Shown here: positions 6,481 to 11,160 of the stretch, one piece after another
Position numbering within the stretch: position 1 is the stretch's first letter
Layout: each line of letters opens with the position of its first letter
Origin: Pelotomaculum sp. UBA5255
Lineage (GTDB): Bacteria > Bacillota > Desulfotomaculia > Desulfotomaculales > Pelotomaculaceae
Assembly: GCA_002408725.1 (NCBI GenBank)
Contig: DHTR01000042.1
Coordinates: 37,705 to 48,864, forward strand
Direction of reading: 5' to 3'
Length of the DNA stretch: 11,160 nt
Notes under the pieces: generated by a model
What the model was told of the DNA's origin: nothing
What the model saw: only the letters and a program-made list of their open reading frames with translations
The model's database searches: none
Program-made: the position numbers and the translations under genes

Positions 6481-6487
6481 GGTGTTT

Positions 6488-6538
6488 CTGGCGCGCCTGG
6501 GAAGATTCGAACCCCCGACCTTCTGATCCGTAGTCAGA
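6488..6538 (-). repeat. attL: 51-bp copy of the 3' half of tRNA-Arg(ACG)
   Basis: Identical over 51 bp to 9663-9713. It carries the CCA end, acceptor 3' strand, T arm, variable loop and anticodon stem-loop, and stops at the 5' side of the anticodon stem. It lacks the D arm and 5' acceptor strand, so it is not a functional tRNA. This is the classic attachment-site duplication left by a tyrosine integrase that targets tRNA genes. Confidence 0.92.
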
Positions 6539-6544
6539 AACATG

Positions 6545-6579
6545 GCCTTTGACAGGCTTGGACAATGTTGGTCAAAGGC
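6545..6579. repeat. Inverted repeat next to attL
   Basis: GCCTTTGAC (6545-6553) and GTCAAAGGC (6571-6579) enclose 17 bases. Only a few bases separate it from the att core, so it may be an integrase or excisionase site, or a hairpin in a transcript. Confidence 0.4.
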
Positions 6580-6618
6580 TTGCGAAATAAGGGTTTTGTT
6601 GTTTTGATGTTGGTTAAC

Positions 6619-6661
6619 TTTGGGGATAATTTGCGTTGATTATCCCCAAATTATCCCCAAA
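6619..6661. repeat. ATTATCCCCAAA repeats at left end of the island
   Basis: An inverted copy TTTGGGGATAAT (6619-6630), an 8-bp gap, ATTATCCCCAAA (6639-6650) and TTATCCCCAAA (6651-6661). The last two copies have the same 12-bp period and sequence as 9595-9617 at the other end. Likely arm-type binding sites for the element's integrase. Confidence 0.65.
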
Positions 6662-6957
6662 GATTCCGCCATATAATACCTCAAAATATTATTTCATACA
6701 TTTTATAACCTACCCAATGTCAGATATGCCCGTAGGCACTGGGTTTTTGGTAAAATTGAGAGCAAAAATGAGCTGTTGCTCTCAAAAATGCTCCAAAATA
6801 AAAACGATTGAAACCAGATTACTATAAAGGATTTCGGAAGCCACTGCTCCCGAAAATAATGAGACCTTGCCGATATGTACATCGTTACGGATTACCATAA
6901 ATCTCAAAACAAGGTTATGTTCTTTTCGAGGTACAGATACCTGACAGGTTTAATTTT

Positions 6958-7860
6958 TTAGGGTCGATTTTTTAAGATTTGCAGCCAGTTATCTGGAAAC
7001 CCAATATATCTAAGTTCTATATCATCCTTATACTGCTGGATTAAGGCGTCCAAATCCGCTATAATACTGTTTTCCCATTTATGGTGGTCCAAATATAAAA
7101 ATTTCATTATGTATATAATATCAAATATTCTATTATTTGCAGATGAATAGACACCCTTGGGCAATCTTGGGACAGACACAAATTTATGGTAATAAAGTCG
7201 CATATAATGAGCACAACGATTTCTCAAAGTAGTTATACAGTTCAACCAACTACCTAAATGCTCAGGTCCTACATTGGTAAACTGGCTAGATATTTTCTTT
7301 TTGTCTCTGAATTTCATGTTTGAGTAAAACTTTGATAGCATTCCCATAGAAAAAAGTTCAACAGCAACCCATATTGGGAAACGACTACCGTATCTTTTTA
7401 TATGATGTTTAACAAAAAGGGTCCTATTATTATTATCTATAGCACCACGAAACTCCCTCATGAACTTATCGTGTCGTTCTCTGTCATTGAAATTATCAGG
7501 ATTAGTGTACCCTTCAACCCCATATTTGAAAGCATGATAATATGCTATCTTTGTTCTTATTAGGATCTCTATTGGCTCAATCGCGTAAAGCATTATATTT
7601 CTTAATTTTTGGTCAAACTCGTAGCTCCGGCATATCTTGTTAAAGCTGGTCCCTGGTCTATAATTATTATTCACTTGATCTTTGAACGGTAATATATATG
7701 CTGTAAGCCGATAATAATTTACTCTTCCAAGAATATTCTGGGCACAGGATTCATCCTCAATAGTCAAACCACGGGCCTTTAATATGCCAACCTGCTCTTG
7801 GAATGTTGTAGCTGTTTTGAGTGGTCTGTTTTTTTGGTTAACTTGATTTGAATCGGCCAT
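6958..7860 (-). CDS. Abi_2 (AbiD/AbiF-type) abortive infection protein, HEPN ribonuclease fold
   Basis: A 300-aa protein from ATG 7858-7860, which has AGGTG five bases upstream; the upstream ATG at 7911 lacks a ribosome site. The N-terminal part TTFQEQVGILKARGLTI and ILGRVNYYRLTAYILPF, then FDQKLRNIMLYAIEPIEILIRTKIAYYHA, are typical of the Abi_2 family. The HEPN catalytic motif Rx4H is R213-NRCA-H218 in TTLRNRCAHYMRLY. A second R102-x6-H109 (IRTKIAYYHA) lies earlier. No membrane segment. Abi_2 proteins confer abortive infection against phage. HEPN members cut RNA, and AbiF has been reported as the likely ancestor of Cas13, stably paired with a non-coding RNA that acts as antitoxin. Markedly AT-rich compared with the flanking core genes. 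Probably active, since all motifs are present. Confidence 0.88.
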   Translation of the reverse strand: MADSNQVNQKNRPLKTATTFQEQVGILKARGLTIEDESCAQNILGRVNYYRLTAYILPFKDQVNNNYRPGTSFNKICRSYEFDQKLRNIMLYAIEPIEILIRTKIAYYHAFKYGVEGYTNPDNFNDRERHDKFMREFRGAIDNNNRTLFVKHHIKRYGSRFPIWVAVELFSMGMLSKFYSNMKFRDKKKISSQFTNVGPEHLGSWLNCITTLRNRCAHYMRLYYHKFVSVPRLPKGVYSSANNRIFDIIYIMKFLYLDHHKWENSIIADLDALIQQYKDDIELRYIGFPDNWLQILKNRP

Positions 7861-7935
7861 TAGAGCACCTGAAAAAAGATAAAATAAAGCCCCACCCTGG
7901 TACGCATTCAAAGAAGAGGCGCGGTGGGTTCGGTT
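7861..7935 (-). ncRNA. Abi leader with terminator-like hairpin, candidate RNA antitoxin or attenuator
   Basis: Between the promoter and the Abi start the minus strand has CCCACC (7923-7928) able to pair with GGTGGG (7891-7896), with an inner GCG/CGC extension. It is followed by GCTTTATTTTATCTTTTTTC, a U-rich run. This is the form of an intrinsic terminator placed inside the leader, so most transcripts could stop as an RNA of about 60 nt. The arrangement recalls type III toxin-antitoxin operons. The stem is short with a large loop, so the call is tentative. Confidence 0.35.
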
Positions 7936-7941
7936 AACCTT

Positions 7942-7971
7942 ATTATATTAAACATGTTCATATTGTGTCAA
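7942..7971 (-). promoter_or_regulatory. Promoter of the Abi gene, with embedded palindromes
   Basis: On the minus strand TTGACA (7966-7971), 18 bp, TATAAT (7942-7947): both boxes are perfect consensus. The palindrome AACATGTT (7951-7958) lies in the spacer and GGTTAACC (7932-7939) at the expected start of transcription; either could be an operator. Confidence 0.75.
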
Positions 7972-8239
7972 CGATATTCTAAATTTTGCATATATTATTC
8001 TGCATTTCAACACAACAATCAAGGATATTACAAAAGATAGGATGAGCCTTGGCCAATGTACCCCTGTTACATACACTTATTTAAAACACCGCGGCTAATT
8101 CTACGTTCCGCTACGGTCATTCTGTGAGAATAGATATCTCATTATTTACATACTCCTAAAATCACCCCCCATGACTCTGTATCAAACATCTCTTGCCAGT
8201 CCAGCAACAGCTTCTTCAATTTTCATTTCTATCAAAACC
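7972..8239. other. Intergenic stretch upstream of the Abi promoter
   Basis: No gene is clear. A 25-aa minus-strand frame (8182-8259, MRATVHKVLIEMKIEEAVAG...) overlaps the end of the 35-aa frame next to it. It might be the broken start of a former downstream phage gene, but it has no good ribosome site. Confidence 0.3.
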
Positions 8240-8347
8240 TTATGAACAGTCGCCCTCATTATCTTTCTTATCCAGTTCTATAAGCTCAGCCAGCGCTTGC
8301 GCCCTTTCTTCTTTGGTCAAGCCGGCTAGCCTTCTTCTGACATCCAC
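8240..8347 (-). CDS. Small phage-like protein (35 aa)
   Basis: GTG at 8345-8347 is preceded by AAGGAGGT with a six-base spacer, an excellent ribosome site that itself overlaps the 3' end of the upstream gene. The peptide MDVRRRLAGLTKEERAQAL... is charged and helical and ends GDCS. It is translationally coupled to the gene at 8347-8589. No family recognised; the pairing suggests a remnant of a phage gene block. It could also be the truncated N-terminus of a longer lost protein. Confidence 0.4.
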   Translation of the reverse strand: MDVRRRLAGLTKEERAQALAELIELDKKDNEGDCS

Positions 8348-8589
8348 TACATGACCTCCTTCCCAATTACAGCCTGTTCCAGCGCTTCTATCCGCCTGTT
8401 AATCTCTTCTAACTCAACTGACTTCAAAGCAGTGTCAAGAACCGTTTTAGCTGCGCTTACCCGTGAAGAAGCAGGCGCCTCGGGATTTTTCAATATCTCC
8501 CGCAGGGTTTCAACAGCTTCACCGCAAACCTGACTTAAACGGGCTACCGCTTGTCCTACAGCATACCGGTCTAGGGTTTCTAGGAACAT
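8347..8589 (-). CDS. Phage-type helical protein fragment (C-terminal part), 5'-truncated
   Basis: Up to 80 aa, all helical: QVCGEAVETLREILKNPEAPASSRVSAAKTVLDTALKSVELEEINRRIEALEQAV. The pattern E-TLR-I--NPEAPASSRV-AAK-ILD-A and the final coiled coil closely resemble the C-terminal half of phage small-terminase-like or helix-turn-helix proteins of Firmicutes prophages. The N-terminal DNA-binding half is missing. The ATG at 8589 has no ribosome site and the same frame hits a stop about 30 bases upstream, so the gene was probably cut by a rearrangement at about 8590. It ends just before the coupled 35-aa frame. Confidence 0.5.
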   Translation of the reverse strand: MFLETLDRYAVGQAVARLSQVCGEAVETLREILKNPEAPASSRVSAAKTVLDTALKSVELEEINRRIEALEQAVIGKEVM

Positions 8590-8591
8590 TG

Positions 8592-8780
8592 TGGTTAAAT
8601 GTCGCCCAAATTTTAACTAAAAATTCAATGCTGTGTATCTGTGACGGCTGTGGACGGCCTTATTTAAGGGAGGGCAGGAAGCCTCAGAAAGGGAGACGCA
8701 ACTTCTGCGAAAGCTGTGGGCAAGGGGACAAAGCAAGTAAACGCCTTTGGAAGCAAGAAAACAAAGGAGGGGTTAAATAA
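8592..8780 (+). CDS. Zinc-ribbon protein fragment, coupled to the integrase
   Basis: The C-terminal part of a family with two CxxC knuckles: CICDGCGRPYLREGRKPQ and GRRNFCESCGQGDKASKRLW. It probably binds zinc and may contact DNA. The preceding LWLNVAQIL also fits such proteins, but further upstream the frame runs antisense to the phage fragment and loses sense, so the true N-terminus is lost. TTG at 8592 is used as a nominal start (AGGA six bases upstream); ATG 8628 has no ribosome site. Its stop TAA overlaps the integrase ATG by one base (TAATG), with AAAGGAGG before it, so the two genes were made as a unit. Confidence 0.45.
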   Translation, partial: WLNVAQILTKNSMLCICDGCGRPYLREGRKPQKGRRNFCESCGQGDKASKRLWKQENKGGVK

Positions 8781-9521
8781 TGGCAGGTTCAGGTTCATTA
8801 GAAAAGCGGGGGCCAAACACCTGGCGGCTGGTTGTTTCCTGTGGAATGAAGGGAGGCAAACAGATTAAGAAGAAGAAAACCATCACCGTAAAAGTTGCCT
8901 GCGAACAGAACAACTGCCGGGGTTGCACTAAAATAAATAGCTGCCGGGCTAGGAAGGAAGCAAACAAATTACTAACCGAATTTTCTCTTGTGATTGAAAA
9001 AGGCCTACTGATTGAATCAGGCAAGCTTACCTTTGCTGATTTTGTGGAAAGGTGGATTAGGGACTATGCAGGGAGTATTTACGAAGGCACCAAAAACAAA
9101 ATCATCAGAAAGACTACTTTCTCTGCCGCCATTTCTTGCGAACCTGCTTCGTCAATATAAGCGGGAACAATTAGAGGATCGGCTAAAAGTTGGGGATTTG
9201 TGGCAAGGTTCCAACCGCTTATTTACAACTTGGGACGGCCGGCCAATGCACCCGGACACTATTAGTAAGTGGTTCCCAAAGTTCATAAAACGCCATAGCT
9301 TACCGCCGCTTCCCTTTCATGGGCTCCGTCATACAGCAGCCACCATGCTTATTAATCAGAATTTGCCGGTCAAAAGTATCAGTGGCAGAATGGGCCACAG
9401 CAATATTGGAACCACCATGAACATTTACGGCCACTACCTCAAGTCAGCTGACCAGGAGGCAGCCAACAGACTGGAACAAGTTTATCAGAACATGAAGGGT
9501 AATAGTAAAGACGCAAAATAA
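8780..9521 (+). pseudogene. Tyrosine integrase with internal deletion and frameshift
   Basis: The first frame (from ATG 8780, ribosome site AAAGGAGGGG) gives the arm-binding domain: MAGSGSLEKRGPNTWRLVVS with a Cys-rich insert (C41, C46, C49, C55), then the start of the core-binding domain, LTFADFVERWIRDYA. Around 9070-9095 the sense jumps to another frame at APKTKSSERLLSLPPFLANL, which belongs in the middle of the catalytic domain. The rest of the core-binding domain and the first catalytic Arg region are missing. Box II HGLRH (H at 9318, R at 9327), the MGHSN motif and the nucleophile Tyr (9426-9428 in MNIYGHYL) remain. An intact relative would be roughly 150-200 aa longer. The position next to attR and the direction toward the tRNA identify it as the island's integrase, now inactive. 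Confidence 0.85.
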
Positions 9522-9555
9522 GGGCAGGTACAAGCAACCTGTCCTTTAGTTTTTC
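9521..9555 (+). terminator. Terminator of the integrase operon
   Basis: AGGGCAGGT (9521-9529) pairs with ACCTGTCCT (9537-9545) and is followed by TTAGTTTTTC. It starts on the last base of the integrase stop codon. Confidence 0.75.
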
Positions 9556-9594
9556 TCAGTTAAGTTGTGCCCCTTTGGGAATAGTTTTGAAATC

Positions 9595-9617
9595 ATTATC
9601 CCCAAATTATCCCCAAA
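9595..9617. repeat. ATTATCCCCAAA direct pair at right end of the island
   Basis: ATTATCCCCAAA (9595-9606) followed directly by TTATCCCCAAA (9607-9617). The same 23-bp unit stands at 6639-6661 near attL. Likely integrase arm sites. Confidence 0.65.
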
Positions 9618-9627
9618 CACACAGAAA

Positions 9628-9657
9628 AGCTTCCGGGCAAAACCCAGGAAGCCTTGA
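9628..9657 (-). terminator. Terminator of tRNA-Arg(ACG), element-borne copy
   Basis: GGCTTCC/GGAAGC stem continuing into GGG/CCC around a TTTTG loop, with TTTTCTG after it on the minus strand. It is a mutated version of the hairpin at 6451-6480, so the element carried both the tRNA 3' half and a matching terminator. Confidence 0.65.
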
Positions 9658-9662
9658 TTTTA

Positions 9663-9740
<78 letters not shown>

Positions 9741-9771
9741 AAATGAGGTGCCCTTTTATGTGGCAAGTTAC

Positions 9772-9800
9772 ATTGTATCAAAATCTAGATAGCTCGTCAA
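9772..9800 (-). promoter_or_regulatory. Promoter of tRNA-Arg(ACG)
   Basis: On the minus strand TTGACG (9795-9800), 17 bp, TACAAT (9772-9777), about 31 bases before the tRNA 5' end. Confidence 0.75.
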
Positions 9801-9847
9801 GGCGTTATTATTTACCATGTCATTATCCCCCGGCTCAAAGGTCTTCT

Positions 9848-9857
9848 GGTGTACACC
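9848..9857. promoter_or_regulatory. Palindrome GGTGTACACC upstream of the glycosyltransferase
   Basis: A perfect 10-bp palindrome about 110 bases before the chosen start; possible operator, no second copy seen. Confidence 0.2.
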
Positions 9858-9966
9858 TTATTAAGCGGTGTTGCATCGCAAAAATGTAACGCATAAAAGC
9901 CAAAGATCTGCTCTTTTTCCTTGCCCGGTTAATAAACTGTTAGTAAAAAAAATGGCAGGTGAAATG

Positions 9967-10857
9967 ATGCAGATACTTAGTGAAAGTGCCAGGCCACCGG
10001 CCTCTATTATCATTCCCTGTAAAAATGAGGGGGCCAACGTTAAAATAACGGCGGATTCCATCCTTGCGGCAACGCCCCTTGACAGCATCGAAATGATCAT
10101 TGTCGACGACCAATCCACTGATGGTTGCTGCCGCTTCCTAGTGGAGGACGCTGCTTACGCCGGGATTAAACTTCTGTCCTGCCCCGGACTGGGTGCGGCA
10201 CGGGCCAGAAACCTGGGCGCTTCAGCCGCGCTGGGCGAATATTTAATTTTTTGCGATGCCCACATCACGGTTCCGGTCGGCTGGCTGGAGAGCCTTTTGG
10301 ACACCTTCCGGCGCCCCGGCGTTGATGCCGCATCTCCTGCGATTGGCTCCCTTGATAACCCTGCGGCAGTCGGCTACGGACAGACCTGGAACGAACGACT
10401 CGAAACGGCTTGGCTCCCCCCGCCCCCGAAGATGCCGATCACTCCAGTACCGCTGCTTCCCGGAGGGTGCCTGGCGGTTCGCGCCGAGGCCTTCCGCCGG
10501 GTAGGGGGTTTTGATCAGGGCTTTATTGTCTGGGGGCACGAGGATGTGGAGCTTTCCCTCAAGCTGTGGCTTTTCGGTTTTGGCTTATATGTGAACCCCA
10601 AGGTCAAGATCCTGCATCTCTTTCGCAAAAGACATCCCTATCCGGTGTCAATGGATCACGTTAACTACAACTTATTGAGGATGGCCTATTCTCACTTCAA
10701 GGAGGAGCGGATCGCGAAAATACAGCACCAGATCTCATCCGGGAGGATCGTAAGAAGGGTTCTGGGGGGCGGCGCCCTAAAACAGCGGGAACGCTATTTT
10801 AATCAAAGGAAATATGACGACGATTGGTTTATGCGTCGATTCGGCGTTCCTTTTTAG
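9967..10857 (+). CDS. Family 2 glycosyltransferase
   Basis: A GT-A glycosyltransferase of 296 aa from ATG 9967, which has AGGTGA four bases upstream. In-frame ATGs at 9952 and 9964 lack a well-spaced site, and the open frame back to a TTG at 9868 is unlikely to be used. Motifs in order: ASIIIPCKNEGANV, MIIVDDQSTDG, GLGAARARNLGASAALGEYL, and the metal motif CDAHI (D-x-H rather than D-x-D, as in GalNAc-transferase-like GT2 enzymes). Then come GGCLAVRAEAFRRVGGFD and the C-terminal WGHEDVELSLKLWLFG. No membrane segment is seen, so it is cytosolic or peripheral. It starts beside the tRNA-Arg promoter on the opposite strand and is monocistronic. The acceptor is unknown; a role in cell-surface polysaccharide is plausible. 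It is unlike the TIGR04283 enzyme at 4210-4902. Confidence 0.88.
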   Translation: MQILSESARPPASIIIPCKNEGANVKITADSILAATPLDSIEMIIVDDQSTDGCCRFLVEDAAYAGIKLLSCPGLGAARARNLGASAALGEYLIFCDAHITVPVGWLESLLDTFRRPGVDAASPAIGSLDNPAAVGYGQTWNERLETAWLPPPPKMPITPVPLLPGGCLAVRAEAFRRVGGFDQGFIVWGHEDVELSLKLWLFGFGLYVNPKVKILHLFRKRHPYPVSMDHVNYNLLRMAYSHFKEERIAKIQHQISSGRIVRRVLGGGALKQRERYFNQRKYDDDWFMRRFGVPF

Positions 10858-10928
10858 CGCCTTAAACGCTTCCGGGCAAAGCAAAACCATTCCTGGTCCT
10901 GTGGGCTTAGCTCCGTTTCAGGCATCAT

Positions 10929-10958
10929 AAAAGCGCATCCTTAAGGGCATGCGCTTTT
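10929..10958 (-). terminator. Terminator of the tRNA-Ser genes
   Basis: AAAAGCGCAT pairs with ATGCGCTTTT around a 10-base loop. The symmetric A/T tails let it work on both strands, so it could also serve the glycosyltransferase. Confidence 0.8.
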
Positions 10959-10971
10959 ATCTTTGGTTTGA

Positions 10972-11065
10972 TGGCGGAGAGTGAGGGATTCGAACCCTCG
11001 ATACAGGTTTTGCCCATATACTCGCTTAGCAGGCGAGCGCCTTCAGCCAACTCGGCCAACTCTCC
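10972..11065 (-). tRNA. tRNA-Ser (anticodon GCU)
   Basis: A class II tRNA with long variable arm on the minus strand. Acceptor GGAGAGT/ACTCTCC, anticodon stem CTCGC/GCGAG with loop CTGCTAA (anticodon GCT, reading AGC/AGU), variable arm GTATATGGGC..., T arm GAGGG/CCCTC with TTCGAAT, encoded CCA. Confidence 0.96.
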
Positions 11066-11091
11066 ATAATCCATTAAAACGGGCTGTCTGT

Positions 11092-11160
11092 TGGCGGAGG
11101 GGGTGGGATTCGAACCCACGGAACCCGTGAAGATTCAACGGTTTTCAAGACCGCCTCCTT
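11092..11160 (-). tRNA. tRNA-Ser (anticodon UGA), cut by window edge
   Basis: The 3' part from the anticodon arm to CCA is visible on the minus strand: loop CTTGAAA (anticodon TGA, reading UCA), long variable arm, T arm GTGGG/CCCAC with TTCGAAT, acceptor strand ending CCTCCGCCA. The D arm and 5' end lie beyond 11160. It lies 26 bp upstream of tRNA-Ser(GCU), so the two are likely one transcript. Confidence 0.92.

Larger units (their letters stand above)
6539..6957. other. Non-coding left end of the island, rich in hairpins
   Basis: No convincing gene. Beside the repeats it contains a plus-strand terminator-like hairpin (CCCAATGTC pairing with GGCACTGGG, then TTTTTGG, about 6715-6749) and an 8-bp GAGAGCAA/TTGCTCTC stem (6758-6783). 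On the minus strand that stem is followed by AATTTTACC and could end the Abi transcript. A TTTCGG/CCGAAA stem lies near 6831-6857, and AGGTA-CAGA-TACCT is near 6929-6942, right before the Abi stop codon. Some of these could belong to a structured RNA. Confidence 0.4.

Noticed and set aside
6488..6538. A second functional tRNA-Arg
   Set aside because: Only the 3' half is present; D arm and 5' acceptor strand are missing, so it is an attachment-site remnant.
6870..6915. Single CRISPR-like repeat near the Abi gene (a stretch ending in CTCAAAAC, superficially like Cas13 repeats)
   Set aside because: Only one copy and a weak 4-5 bp stem; the resemblance is limited to a few bases.
7861..7911. Longer Abi start at ATG 7911 (MNAYQGGAL...)
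   Set aside because: It would translate through the hairpin and U-rich run, and no ribosome site precedes it; ATG 7860 has AGGTG.
9868..9966. N-terminal extension of the glycosyltransferase from a TTG at 9868
   Set aside because: No ribosome site, the residues do not resemble a GT2 start, and later ATGs fit better.
10867..10885. Third copy of GCTTCCGGGCAAA after the glycosyltransferase, as another att-linked terminator
   Set aside because: The complementary arm is missing and no tRNA fragment is next to it; probably chance or a very decayed hairpin.

Overview
The window looks like chromosomal DNA of a spore-forming Gram-positive bacterium of the class Clostridia, plausibly a Desulfotomaculum/Pelotomaculum-type Peptococcaceae. 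The evidence is strong AGGAGG-type ribosome sites, GTG/TTG starts, tRNA genes with encoded CCA, classic sigma-A promoters in front of tRNA genes, and a Tyr/Pro-rich ferritin-like protein of a type seen in spore formers. This is inference from style and gene content; no ribosomal RNA or other marker gene is present.

Layout. (1) 1-1143: the 3' end of a decayed TOBE (molybdate-binding) gene with its terminator, then about 850 bp without a convincing gene. That stretch holds 11-bp-phased TTATCCCCA repeats, a promoter with a UUCG-capped hairpin and a pair of TCCCCAAA repeats, and it ends at tRNA-Arg(CCU). (2) 1322-2100: two small hypothetical genes facing each other. (3) 2385-5322: a compact cluster of the type automatically named 'arsenosugar biosynthesis': radical SAM protein ArsS, a DUF2064/TIGR04282 glycosyltransferase, a TIGR04283 glycosyltransferase, and a C_GCAxxG_C_C redox protein overlapping the latter tail to tail. 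No arsM methyltransferase lies within the window. (4) 5733-6362: a ferritin-like diiron protein.

(5) 6488-9740: a small genomic island of about 3.2 kb inserted in the 3' half of tRNA-Arg(ACG). A 51-bp identical direct repeat (6488-6538 and 9663-9713) marks attL and attR; the right copy completes the functional tRNA. Inside are an Abi_2 (AbiD/AbiF-type) HEPN ribonuclease gene with its own strong promoter and a hairpin/U-rich leader, fragments of phage-like genes, a zinc-ribbon gene fragment, and a tyrosine integrase broken by an internal deletion. Repeats of ATTATCCCCAAA sit just inside both ends and are good candidates for integrase arm-binding sites. The island now looks immobile, but the defence gene is intact.

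(6) 9741-11160: a family 2 glycosyltransferase followed by two convergent-facing tRNA-Ser genes (GCU, and UGA cut by the window edge).

The most interesting items are the AbiF-type gene with a possible terminator-bearing RNA leader (a toxin/RNA-antitoxin-like layout), the well-defined tRNA island around it, and the shared TCCCCAAA repeat system that also flanks the neighbouring tRNA-Arg(CCU), suggesting an older, almost erased relative of the same element.
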